Source of the DNA: DATAPE01 sp034667545
GTDB lineage: Bacteria > Actinomycetota > CADDZG01 > WHSQ01
DNA: 12,131 nt
Reading direction: 5' to 3'
Assembly: GCA_034667545.1 (NCBI GenBank)
Contig: JAXDJR010000178.1
Location: 1 to 12,131, forward strand
Shown: positions 1 through 6,384 of the stretch, piece after piece
How positions within the stretch are numbered: the stretch's first letter is position 1
Layout: every line of letters starts with the position of its first letter
Made by a program: the position numbers and the translations under genes
The notes under the pieces: generated by a model
The model's input: only the letters and a program-made list of their open reading frames with translations
Database searches by the model: none
What the model was told of the DNA's origin: nothing

Positions 1-480
1 GCCCAGGTGCAGGACCAGCTGCGTAGCGCCGCGAAACAGAATGATTACCTCGCCCAGCAGGTCCGCCAGGGGACGCGCGCCCTAACGAATGCGGGAAGCG
101 ACTCCCAGAACGCAGAACAGAGGCTGCGGGCCGCACTCCGCCGAGAGCGCAAGGTGGCAGGCCGGATGAAGGCCAAACAGCAGAGGACCGCGGCGAAGCT
201 GCATGGACTCTCGAGTGGGTTGAAGGGCTCCCTCGGAGCGGTTAGCTACGTCCCTCCGGCCTCGAACGGAGGGGCCGGTTCGATCCAGGGCAGCATGACC
301 ATCACCAATTCGGCCGGCACCGCCCTTGACGCCGTGTGCGTACTGCACGTGGGCAGCGTGAGATATGCAATCATGAGCACCGGCGTCCCCTCTAAAGGAA
401 GCGTTGTGGAATCGTTCCATTTCCCATATGCAGGCCCCCAGCCCAGCGGAGCGACCTCGGGCGGGTGCGGCAGGCTGTGA
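1..480 (+). CDS. Unknown protein, coiled coil plus beta-rich tail (5'-truncated)
   Basis: The reading frame is already open at the first base and ends with TGA at 478-480, so the true start lies left of the window and only about 159 C-terminal residues are seen. The first 60 or so visible residues are rich in Gln, Arg, Lys, Ala and Glu with a heptad-like pattern, suggesting a coiled coil. After a Ser/Gly/Pro linker comes a beta-rich stretch (residues with MTITNSAG, VCVLHVG and VESFHF) that could be a small beta-sandwich of the kind found in secreted or membrane-anchored proteins; this is inference from pattern only. The end is Gly/Ser/Pro-rich. I do not recognise a family. Its stop overlaps the likely GTG start of the next gene by four bases (GTGA, 477-480), so it probably belongs to the same operon as the redox enzyme and the glycosyltransferase. 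Confidence 0.6.
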   Translation, partial: AQVQDQLRSAAKQNDYLAQQVRQGTRALTNAGSDSQNAEQRLRAALRRERKVAGRMKAKQQRTAAKLHGLSSGLKGSLGAVSYVPPASNGGAGSIQGSMTITNSAGTALDAVCVLHVGSVRYAIMSTGVPSKGSVVESFHFPYAGPQPSGATSGGCGRL

Positions 481-1496
481 CCCCGCTGCTTCCCGATGCG
501 AGAGGCAGATTGAGCGAATGGGTCATAGAGAGGCTGGAATCCTCTCCCGGCGACCCCGCGCCTCACGGTGCGCCGCCTTCTCTCGACGACGACCCGATGT
601 TCGGTGATGACTTCCACCTCGCTCTTTACATCTGCTACGAGTTGCACTACCGAGGTTTCGAGGGGGTCGACGCAGGCTGGGAGTGGAATCCGGCCCTTCT
701 GACCTTCCGCCGTTCGTTGGAGCAGGCCTTCGTAGCCTCACTCCACGAGACAGTCCCGGTGGCCGCCGTCATGCCCGACGAGGTCGTCAACCAGCTTCGG
801 TCGCTCTCCGAGATGGAGACGTCGCCCTCGATCACGAGATATGTCGCCCGCCAGGCGACCAGGGACAACGTCAAGGAGCTCCTCATCCATCGCTCCATCT
901 ACCACCTGAAGGAAGCCGATCCTCATACCTGGGCCATCCCCCGCCTGAGCGGCAAGCCAAAAGTGGCGCTGGCCGAGATCCAGAGCGACGAGTACGGGTC
1001 GGGCCGCCCGGACCGTCTCCACGCCCAGCTCTTCGCCGATTCCATGGTTGCCCTGGGGCTCGATGCAACCTATGGCGCCTACGTGAACGCCGTCCCGGGG
1101 GTGACCCTTGGCGCCTTGAACCTGATCAGCATGTTCGGGCTCCAACGTCGCTGGAGGGGGGCGGTGGCCGGTCATCTTGCTCTCTTCGAGATGACCTCGT
1201 CGGAGCCCAACCGGCGGCTGGGTGACGGGCTCCGACGGCTCGGGTATGGACCCGACGCGACCGCATTCTTCGATGAGCACGTCGAGGCGGACTCCGTGCA
1301 CGAAGTCATCGCCCTCCACGACCTCGCCGGAGCCCTGGCCCTCTCCGAGCCCGTGATCGCCGGCGACATCGTCTTCGGCGCGCGCTGTTTGCAGAGGTTC
1401 GACGAAGCCAGTGCCGCCCGTCTGGTGGGGGCATGGGCGAACGGAACATCGTCCCTCTTCGACAGCGCCAGGGTTGGCTCCGTACCAGCAGGGTGA
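477..1496 (+). CDS. Iron-containing redox enzyme family protein (heme-oxygenase-like fold)
   Basis: A 339-residue protein that resembles the actinobacterial iron-containing redox enzymes with a heme-oxygenase-like all-helical fold (Haem_oxygenase_2/HDO type). Recognisable blocks are IHRSIYHLKEADPHTWAIPR (about residues 137-156), a Glu-rich EIQSDEYG (167-174) followed by His182, HLALFEMTSSEPNRR (about 233-247) and FFDEHVEADSVH (about 264-275). The recurrent Glu and His residues are candidate ligands for a non-heme diiron site, as in characterised HDO enzymes; exact ligand assignment needs a structure. Substrate is unknown and the protein is presumably cytoplasmic. The GTG at 477 is preferred because it makes a GTGA overlap with the upstream stop, mirroring the GTGA junction at its own 3' end (1493-1496); an in-frame GTG at 465 would add four residues. 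No clear Shine-Dalgarno sequence precedes either, which fits coupled translation. Confidence 0.85.
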   Translation: MTPLLPDARGRLSEWVIERLESSPGDPAPHGAPPSLDDDPMFGDDFHLALYICYELHYRGFEGVDAGWEWNPALLTFRRSLEQAFVASLHETVPVAAVMPDEVVNQLRSLSEMETSPSITRYVARQATRDNVKELLIHRSIYHLKEADPHTWAIPRLSGKPKVALAEIQSDEYGSGRPDRLHAQLFADSMVALGLDATYGAYVNAVPGVTLGALNLISMFGLQRRWRGAVAGHLALFEMTSSEPNRRLGDGLRRLGYGPDATAFFDEHVEADSVHEVIALHDLAGALALSEPVIAGDIVFGARCLQRFDEASAARLVGAWANGTSSLFDSARVGSVPAG

Positions 1497-2485
1497 GCCT
1501 CGAGCTTACTTACGTTCTTCCGCTCCGGTGGGACGACGAACGGGATCCAAGCGAGCTGACCACTTACCTGGAGCGCCTCTCGCAAACGGTCGAGCTGATC
1601 GTCGTGGATGGATCGCCACCGGAGGTGTTCGAGGTGCACCACTCGTTATGGCGACATCTCTGCAAGCACCTGCCTCCCGATCCTGACGTCTCCTTCCTCA
1701 ACGGCAAAGTGGACGGAGTCTTCTCGGGCGTGCGCCGCGCTACCTGGGACGCGGTGGTGATCGCGGATGACGACGTTCGGTACGACGAGGCCGCCCTCGG
1801 CCGCATCGCCTGGCTGCTGCAGGATGCCGATCTCGTCCGCCCCCAGAACTACTTCGAACCGATGCCGTGGCATGGCCTCTGGGATTCGGCACGCTCGCTG
1901 CTCAATCGCGCCGCGGGAGGCGACTTCCCCGGGACCCTGGGGTTCCGGCGCTCGTTCTTCATGGCGATGGGCGGTTACGACGGCGACGTCATGTTCGAGA
2001 ATCTCGAATTGATCCGCACTATCGCAGCGGCCGGAGGCAGAGAGATCGTGGCTCGTGACCTCTTCGTCGCCCGTGTTCCACCGTCGTCCGAGGGATTCCG
2101 GTCACAACGCGTACGTCAGGCTTTCGACGACCTTGCGATGCCCTTGCGGCTGATCACTTTCCTCGCTTTGATCCCGCTGACCCTGGTCGCTACGGCTGCC
2201 GGCAAGTGGAGATGGGTTGCGGGAGGAGCGCTGGTCTCGGTTGGTGTGGCCGAAGCCGGCCGTCGACGCGGTAAAGGGACTTCCGTGTTCCCGGCGCGGG
2301 CGGCCGCCTTCGCTCCGCTGTGGTTGCTCGAACGCGGCGTTTGCTCGTGGCTGGCACTGGGGTCGCGGATCTTCTATGGAGGCGTGCGCTACCGAAGAGG
2401 GATCATCAAGATGGCGGCGACGCCGGCGAGCCGTTTGGAGGCTCGCTTCGCGACAGGCGTACCTCCCTCCCACCCGGTGCCTTGA
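1493..2485 (+). CDS. Glycosyltransferase family 2 with C-terminal membrane segments
   Basis: A 330-residue GT2-like (GT-A fold) protein. After a first beta strand (LTYVLPL) come VELIVVDGSPPE (about residues 33-44), with the usual nucleotide-binding Asp, and VVIADDDVRY (about 88-97), the DxD-type metal and sugar-nucleotide site. FPGTLGFRRSFFMAMGGYDGDVMFEN (about 145-170) resembles the acceptor-side region of GT2 enzymes, where an ED or EN pair often sits. Hydrophobic segments at about 218-236, 242-254 and 268-290 suggest a membrane-associated C-terminus, so it may act on a lipid carrier or envelope acceptor at the inner membrane face. Donor and acceptor are unknown. GTG at 1493 is chosen because it overlaps the preceding TGA (GTGA); an in-frame GTG start at 1433 would add 20 residues lying entirely inside the upstream gene. 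Its last 80 bases are antisense to the CDGSH gene. Confidence 0.85.
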   Translation: MSLELTYVLPLRWDDERDPSELTTYLERLSQTVELIVVDGSPPEVFEVHHSLWRHLCKHLPPDPDVSFLNGKVDGVFSGVRRATWDAVVIADDDVRYDEAALGRIAWLLQDADLVRPQNYFEPMPWHGLWDSARSLLNRAAGGDFPGTLGFRRSFFMAMGGYDGDVMFENLELIRTIAAAGGREIVARDLFVARVPPSSEGFRSQRVRQAFDDLAMPLRLITFLALIPLTLVATAAGKWRWVAGGALVSVGVAEAGRRRGKGTSVFPARAAAFAPLWLLERGVCSWLALGSRIFYGGVRYRRGIIKMAATPASRLEARFATGVPPSHPVP

Positions 2486-2663
2486 ACCCGATCTTCTTGT
2501 GGGTGCCGTCGCAGAACGGCTTCAGCCGGGATCGGCCACAGCGGCACAAGGCGATCGTGTTTCGATATCGCTCTATGTCGTTGCCGTCCTGATCCCGCAG
2601 ATCGAATGGCCCCCGCACGAGCAAGGGGCCGTTCTCGTACGCGGTGATCGTGCAGTCGGACAC
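2406..2663 (-). CDS. CDGSH iron-sulfur domain protein
   Basis: A small 85-residue protein carrying the complete CDGSH 2Fe-2S signature at about residues 40-55: Cys-x-Cys-x2-Ser-x3-Pro-x-Cys-Asp-Gly-Thr-His (CRCGRSRLKPFCDGTH). Three Cys and one His are the known cluster ligands of this family, which is linked to electron transfer, cluster transfer or redox sensing; the partner here is not known. The N-terminus (ITAYENGPLLVRGPFDL) is typical of bacterial stand-alone CDGSH proteins, supporting the GTG start at 2663. No Shine-Dalgarno is evident, and a poor -10-like TAATCG lies six bases upstream on this strand. The C-terminal roughly 25 residues, rich in Ser, Pro and Gly, run past the domain into the antisense of the glycosyltransferase gene, giving an 80-base tail-to-tail overlap. 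Adjacency to an iron-containing redox enzyme suggests a possible electron donor role, which is inference. Confidence 0.9.
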   Translation of the reverse strand: MSDCTITAYENGPLLVRGPFDLRDQDGNDIERYRNTIALCRCGRSRLKPFCDGTHKKIGFKAPGGREVRLSRSEPPNGSPASPPS

Positions 2664-2675
2664 AGCCGCCGATTA

Positions 2676-2687
2676 CCCCGGCCGGGG
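2676..2687. repeat. Perfect 12-base GC palindrome between divergent genes
   Basis: CCCCGGCCGGGG is a perfect 12-base palindrome in the 75-base gap between the divergent CDGSH (minus) and SpoU methyltransferase (plus) starts, 13 bases upstream of the CDGSH GTG. Its position next to both starts would suit an operator, but with no spacer it makes a poor hairpin, and GC palindromes arise by chance in GC-rich DNA. Confidence 0.3.
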
Positions 2688-2738
2688 AGGGTACAAACCC
2701 TGGCCCATGGCCGTAGCGATTCTCCCGTTGCCGAGACC

Positions 2739-3572
2739 ATGGAGAATCGTCGCGTGGATGCACCCGAGACCTCTCTGATCACCAGTACGGCCAACCCGAT
2801 GCTCAAACGCATCAGGCGGCTGCGCTCGCGCAAGCATCGTGAACGAGAGGGAGCCTTCTTCGTGGAAGGCATCCAAAGCGTCTTCCAAGCCGTGCGTAAC
2901 AAAGCGGAGATCGAGACCATCGTCATTGCCCCCGATCTCTTGAGGAGCGACCGCGCCGCTCGTATGGTCATCGAGCGCAAAGAGCGAGGCACACAAGTGG
3001 TCTCCGTAGGCCCCGATGCCTTCGCAAGCATCGCCGACCGTGACAATCCTTCCGGGTTGGGAGCGATCGTCAGGGCCCAGGCACCGACGCTCGAGCGCCT
3101 AGCGGTTGGTCCAGGCGCGATCTTCGTCGCGCTCGACCATGTGGAGAAGCCTGGGAACGTGGGATCGATCATCCGCTCGGTGGACGCAGCAGGCGCCGGC
3201 GGGGTCATAGTCATCGGAGATTCGACCGATCCGTACCACCCAACCGCAGTGAAGGCGAGCATGGGTACCTTGTTCAGCGTGCCGGTGACCTCCGTTGGGA
3301 CCGTCGACGAGGTCCTCGTGTGGGCCGAGCACCGCGGACTGCACACCATCGGAACTTCGGCTCACGCAGAAACGACATGCTGGAGCACGAGTTACGAGCT
3401 TCCGACGTTGCTTCTGTTCGGCAACGAAGGCGCAGGATTGGACTCAAGCGTGCTCCGTCGTACAGCAGCGAGCGTGAGTATCCCCATGTACGGGACCGCC
3501 ACATCACTCAACCTCGCAGTTGCCGTGGGCATCCTCCTGTATGAAGTACGCCGTCAACAGACACTGAGCTAG
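2739..3572 (+). CDS. SpoU/TrmH-family RNA 2'-O-methyltransferase
   Basis: A 277-residue SPOUT-class enzyme expected to methylate a ribose 2'-OH in rRNA or tRNA using S-adenosylmethionine. The N-terminal part (about 10-110) matches the SpoU substrate-binding domain, including AFFVEGIQSV. The catalytic trefoil-knot domain shows all three motifs: motif 1 EKPGNVGSIIRSVDAAGAGG (about 136-155, with Asn140 and Arg146), motif 2 LLFGNEGAGL (about 225-234, Glu230) and motif 3 IPMYGTATSLNLAVAVGILLYE (about 248-269). The exact RNA position cannot be told from sequence. ATG 2739 is taken as the start; an in-frame GTG at 2754, preceded by GGAG at a nine-base spacing, is a realistic alternative giving 272 residues. 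The frame stays open far upstream (to about 2217), but that extension crosses the GT2 and CDGSH genes and is not homologous to the family. It likely forms an operon with the M55 peptidase. Confidence 0.9.
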   Translation: MENRRVDAPETSLITSTANPMLKRIRRLRSRKHREREGAFFVEGIQSVFQAVRNKAEIETIVIAPDLLRSDRAARMVIERKERGTQVVSVGPDAFASIADRDNPSGLGAIVRAQAPTLERLAVGPGAIFVALDHVEKPGNVGSIIRSVDAAGAGGVIVIGDSTDPYHPTAVKASMGTLFSVPVTSVGTVDEVLVWAEHRGLHTIGTSAHAETTCWSTSYELPTLLLFGNEGAGLDSSVLRRTAASVSIPMYGTATSLNLAVAVGILLYEVRRQQTLS

Positions 3573-3582
3573 GGAGACACAG

Positions 3583-4392
3583 ATGCGCGTGTTCATCATC
3601 AGCGATATGGAGGGCGTCGCCGGCATCACGAGGTGGGAGCAAGTTTCGGCAACAGCCAAAGGCTACGAGGAGGGTCGACTTCTCTACACCGAAGAGATCA
3701 ACGCCGCAGTGCGCGGCGCTTACGACGGGGGTGCAACCGAGGTTGTGGTGATGGACTGTCACGGGGCTGGAGATGGATGGTCGTTCAATTCCCTGGTGCC
3801 GGAACGGCTCGATGATCGCTGCGAGTGGGTAGTGCAAACGGATTGGACGGAGTACACGGGCTTCCTCGAAGAGGGATGCGACGCGGCGTTATTCATAGCG
3901 ATGCATGCGATGGCGGGGACCGCTGACGGTGTTCTGAGTCACACCGTCAGCGGGACGGAATGGCGGAACCTGCGCTTCAACGGAACGCTGGTGGGTGAGA
4001 CGGGTATCAACGCTGCATTGTGCGGGATGTGGGATTGCCCGGTCTTACTTGTCACGGGCGATGACGCCACCTGCCGGGAGGCGACCGCACTATTGGGCGA
4101 GGGGCTCACCACTGCTCGCGTCAAGACTGGGCTCGGCCGGTTCAGCGCCCGTCATGTGCCCCCGCAGCGTGCTCGAACCCTTATCGAGGCGGGCGCGAAG
4201 CAAGCCTTAGCGGACATCAAGGCGGTGTCTCCATACCGGCTGGACTCGCCGTGCGAGATCGAAGTGGAGCTGGCTTCCTCCGACCTGACCGTCACATACA
4301 AGAACCGCGCCGGGATCGAGCTAAAGGACTCACGCACGATCGTTTCGCGCGCCGATGACTGGTGGACGGCATGGAAGCAGGTCTACCTGTGA
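3583..4392 (+). CDS. M55 family metallopeptidase (DppA-like D-aminopeptidase)
   Basis: A 269-residue protein of peptidase family M55, whose founding member DppA of Bacillus subtilis is a self-compartmentalising zinc D-aminopeptidase releasing D-amino acids from short peptides. Residues matching the zinc site are visible: Asp8 and Glu10 in the opening IISDMEGVAG, His60 in VVVMDCHG, His108 in LFIAMHAMAG and Glu139 in GTLVGETGINA. A further His (120, in GVLSHTVSG) sits where a catalytic His is expected. Length agrees with the family. The start is well supported by AGGGAG at 3571-3576, six bases before ATG; this Shine-Dalgarno overlaps the stop of the SpoU gene ten bases upstream, so the two are probably cotranscribed. 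Substrate may be peptidoglycan-derived or other D-peptides, but actinobacterial members are little studied. Its stop lies one base from the stop of the converging LLM gene. Confidence 0.92.
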   Translation: MRVFIISDMEGVAGITRWEQVSATAKGYEEGRLLYTEEINAAVRGAYDGGATEVVVMDCHGAGDGWSFNSLVPERLDDRCEWVVQTDWTEYTGFLEEGCDAALFIAMHAMAGTADGVLSHTVSGTEWRNLRFNGTLVGETGINAALCGMWDCPVLLVTGDDATCREATALLGEGLTTARVKTGLGRFSARHVPPQRARTLIEAGAKQALADIKAVSPYRLDSPCEIEVELASSDLTVTYKNRAGIELKDSRTIVSRADDWWTAWKQVYL

Positions 4393-4393
4393 T

Positions 4394-5227
4394 CTAGAGG
4401 GCCGTCAGCGCGGGCATCACGTTGGTGACGAACTCTTCGACCCTGCTCTTCCCGTCGGCCGGCCAACTTGCGATCAGATAGGTAACCCCCGCCTCGCGCA
4501 GCCGCTCCGCGGCGGTCCGAACTGTGTCCCAATCCTCCGACAGCGAGAGGTTCGTGGAGCGCAAGATGTCGCCAGGGTCGCGGCCCGCCTTCTGCGCGTG
4601 CTCCTCGACGATCGCCCACCCGCCCTTGAGATGGGACGGGTCCCCGAAGGAGTGCCACACGTCGGCATGCCGTCCTACCAACGGCAGCATCCTTTTCGCT
4701 CCGCTCGCTCCGATCCATAACGGAGGATGGGGGTGTTGGATCGGCTTGGGGTTGTAAGTAGCCTCTTTGAGCTCGAAGTGGTTGCCGCGGAATGAGACTC
4801 TGTCCCCGGTCATGAGCAGCTTGAGGATCTGAACCGCGTCTTCGAAGCGGTCGATCCGCTCTGTAGTTTCCGGAAACTCAACCCCGAGCTGGATGTGCTC
4901 CTCTTTGAACCAGGCAGCTCCCATGCCGAGCTCGAGACGGCCCCCCGAGACGTGGTCGACGGTGACCGCTTCTGCGGCCAGGATTGAAGGATGCCGGTAA
5001 GTCGCGCCGGTCACCAGGGCGCCCAGCCGGATGCTGGTTGTGGCCGCACTGAGGGCCGCAAGAAGGGTCCAGCCCTCGAGACAGGGCCCGTTGGGATCTC
5101 CGTACAGAGGCTTGAAGTGGTCGAACACCCATGCTCCGTCGAATCCCGCCTCCTCTGCGAAGCCGACGCGCTCGAGCAGGTCGTCCCACGTCAGCTGGTG
5201 TTGCGACACGTCGATCCCTATGCGCAT
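4394..5227 (-). CDS. LLM-class F420-dependent oxidoreductase (Rv1855c-like)
   Basis: A 277-residue TIM-barrel protein of the luciferase-like monooxygenase superfamily, most like the Rv1855c-type probable F420-dependent oxidoreductases. Diagnostic segments are VGFAEEAGFDGAWVFDHF (about 21-38), LEGWTLLAALSAAT (about 50-63), the strand GALVTGATYRHPSILA (about 69-84), LELGMGAAWFKEEH (about 98-111) and HPHPPLWIGASGAKR (about 165-179). The cofactor (F420 or FMN) is inferred from family; substrate is unknown. The start at 5227 is fixed by AAAGGGAGG on the minus strand just upstream; longer in-frame starts up to 5332 lie inside the neighbouring hydrolase gene. It is the last gene of a minus-strand operon: its ATG comes one base after the hydrolase stop (TGACATG), implying translational coupling. 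No terminator fits in the one-base gap to the M55 gene. Confidence 0.9.
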   Translation of the reverse strand: MRIGIDVSQHQLTWDDLLERVGFAEEAGFDGAWVFDHFKPLYGDPNGPCLEGWTLLAALSAATTSIRLGALVTGATYRHPSILAAEAVTVDHVSGGRLELGMGAAWFKEEHIQLGVEFPETTERIDRFEDAVQILKLLMTGDRVSFRGNHFELKEATYNPKPIQHPHPPLWIGASGAKRMLPLVGRHADVWHSFGDPSHLKGGWAIVEEHAQKAGRDPGDILRSTNLSLSEDWDTVRTAAERLREAGVTYLIASWPADGKSRVEEFVTNVMPALTAL

Positions 5228-5228
5228 G

Positions 5229-5885
5229 TCACGCCTCCCTTTCAAGGGTCTCGTCCAAGAATCGTGTAACCGTCGATGCCAGGGCGTCGTACTTGCCCCA
5301 GAAGAAGTGGTTGGCGCCGGCCATCTCGACATACTGAGCGCCCTTTACGCACTGCGCCCACGAGCGACATTCTGCCGGCGAGATCTGATCGTCGTTGGCA
5401 CCGGCAACAACGAGGAGCGGGCAGGAAGGGCTGCATCCTTCCGGAGGGGGCAACCCGACGGTGATCTCAGGCTTGGCAGCCACAGGTGGAGCGATCGCGA
5501 GGCATGCGATCAGCCTTTCCCCGGCACAGGCCATGCGCACCGCAACCGCGGCTCCGAAGGACCATCCGCCCACCGCCATCGGCAGCCCAGGGAAGCGCTC
5601 CTGGAGAAACGCCGCGCCCGCACGGGCATCTGCGGCTTCGGCCTCACCGGTCCCGGATTCTCCTTGTGACCCGCCGATGCCCCGGAAGTTGAATCGCAGT
5701 ACTGCCCAATGCCGCGCTATCAATCCATCTCGAAGAGCGAGGAGCAAAGGCGCGTTCATCGTTCCTCCCATGCGAGGGTGGGGGTGGCACATCAATAGGA
5801 CCGCACGTGCAGAGCCGGGTGAATCGAGAACCGCTTCCAGCGAAAGGCCGTCGCTCGACGCGAGGGACAATTCCTCCGAGATCAT
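5229..5885 (-). CDS. Alpha/beta hydrolase (dienelactone hydrolase-like)
   Basis: A 218-residue single-domain alpha/beta hydrolase. It opens with a short beta sheet and then the HPHPRMGGTMNAP segment (about 34-46), a known signature of the short alpha/beta hydrolases whose His-Gly/Pro motif helps form the oxyanion hole. VLRFNFRGIGGSQG (about 62-75) is the typical strand before the nucleophile elbow GWSFG (107-111, Ser109). Asp165 or Asp166 in VVAGANDDQISP and His193 in AGANHFFWG complete the triad. No signal peptide is seen, so it is cytoplasmic. Natural substrate is unknown; esterase or thioesterase activity is plausible. The ATG overlaps the HIT gene stop by four bases (ATGA, 5882-5885) and its own stop nearly touches the LLM start, placing it in the middle of a tightly coupled three-gene operon. 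Confidence 0.9.
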   Translation of the reverse strand: MISEELSLASSDGLSLEAVLDSPGSARAVLLMCHPHPRMGGTMNAPLLLALRDGLIARHWAVLRFNFRGIGGSQGESGTGEAEAADARAGAAFLQERFPGLPMAVGGWSFGAAVAVRMACAGERLIACLAIAPPVAAKPEITVGLPPPEGCSPSCPLLVVAGANDDQISPAECRSWAQCVKGAQYVEMAGANHFFWGKYDALASTVTRFLDETLEREA

Positions 5886-6298
5886 CCGTGACGCTCGAGC
5901 GCTGCCCGGATGCCCGCGGCCACCGATTCCGCGGAGGCCCCGTCGGGATAGGGCTTGCGAGGCCAGAGGAAACCACGCAACCCATCGCGGAACTTGCGCG
6001 GCACGATATGCAAGTGGAGATGGGGGACCGATTGGCTCACCTTGTTGTTGATAACCATGAGCGAGCCATCTGCGCCGGTTGCGGACTCGACTGCGCGCAC
6101 CAATCGCCGGGCAGCCCCGAAGAGCGGCTCGACCGATCCTTCGGGAAGGTCCAGGAAGGTCTCGTGATGCTCTTTTGGCACCAGGAGGGTGTGGCCTGGG
6201 AACAGCGGCTTGATATCGAGAAAACCAAGCATCAGCTCTTCATCTAGGACCACGTGAGCCGGAATCTCACCGGCGACGATCTGACAGAAGACGCACAC
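5882..6298 (-). CDS. HIT family protein (histidine triad nucleotide hydrolase/transferase)
   Basis: A 138-residue histidine triad protein. The N-terminal CVFCQIVAGEIPAHVV is typical of bacterial HIT proteins, with the Cys2/Cys5 pair that can bind zinc together with a downstream His. LLVPKEHHETFLDLP (about 38-52) is the conserved second block, and SVPHLHLHIVPR (about 90-101) holds the HxHxH triad, whose middle His (95) forms the nucleotidyl intermediate in the family. Likely activity is hydrolysis of an AMP-linked substrate; the in vivo substrate is unknown. The start is GTG at 6298, giving the usual Met-Cys-x2-Cys opening. No Shine-Dalgarno is present, but a TAGTCT -10 box lies seven bases upstream, so the mRNA is probably leaderless. 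It is the first gene of the operon with the alpha/beta hydrolase and LLM oxidoreductase, overlapping the former by four bases. Confidence 0.93.
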   Translation of the reverse strand: MCVFCQIVAGEIPAHVVLDEELMLGFLDIKPLFPGHTLLVPKEHHETFLDLPEGSVEPLFGAARRLVRAVESATGADGSLMVINNKVSQSVPHLHLHIVPRKFRDGLRGFLWPRKPYPDGASAESVAAGIRAALERHG

Positions 6299-6305
6299 CG
6301 GCCAG

Positions 6306-6311
6306 AGACTA
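6306..6311 (-). promoter_or_regulatory. Probable -10 box for leaderless HIT operon
   Basis: On the minus strand TAGTCT fits the actinobacterial TANNNT -10 consensus and ends seven bases before the GTG of the HIT gene, which would place transcription start at or next to the start codon. No clear -35 is seen. Confidence 0.5.
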
Positions 6312-6321
6312 AGTGTGCGGA

Positions 6322-6327
6322 TACGGT
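6322..6327 (+). promoter_or_regulatory. Possible -10 box upstream of the 98-residue protein gene
   Basis: TACGGT (in GATACGGTT) fits TANNNT and would give a leader of about 50 bases containing the hairpin at 6349-6362 and the Shine-Dalgarno at 6371-6377. It is only 10 bases from the divergent HIT -10 box, so the two promoters would compete or share regulation. No -35 is convincing. Confidence 0.3.
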
Positions 6328-6348
6328 TCCCACGAGAGCAGGACAGAA

Positions 6349-6362
6349 CCGCCCCAAGGCGG
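6349..6362 (+). other. Small hairpin in the leader of the 98-residue protein gene
   Basis: CCGCC-CCAA-GGCGG can form a perfect 5-base-pair stem with a four-base loop, ending about nine bases before the Shine-Dalgarno AAAGGGA. It has no U-run, so it is not a terminator; a role in mRNA stability or translation is possible but unproven. I recognise no known riboswitch. Confidence 0.3.
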
Positions 6363-6384
6363 GTGAAACGAAAGGGAGAGCCAT

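Noticed and set aside
738..1319. 193-codon minus-strand open frame
   Set aside because: Antisense to the conserved core of the iron redox enzyme with no recognisable motif.
1433..1492. Upstream GTG start adding 20 residues to the glycosyltransferase
   Set aside because: The extension is inside the iron enzyme gene and precedes the first beta strand of the GT fold; the GTGA overlap at 1493 is more economical.
2217..2738. N-terminal extension of the SpoU methyltransferase frame
   Set aside because: The frame is open but crosses the GT2 and CDGSH genes, and its translation is Arg/Pro-rich without similarity to the family; the conserved domain begins after 2739.
5395..6051. 218-codon plus-strand open frame
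   Set aside because: It is opposite the alpha/beta hydrolase and HIT genes, whose motifs (GWSFG, HLHLH) are clear; the shadow is Arg/Pro-rich.
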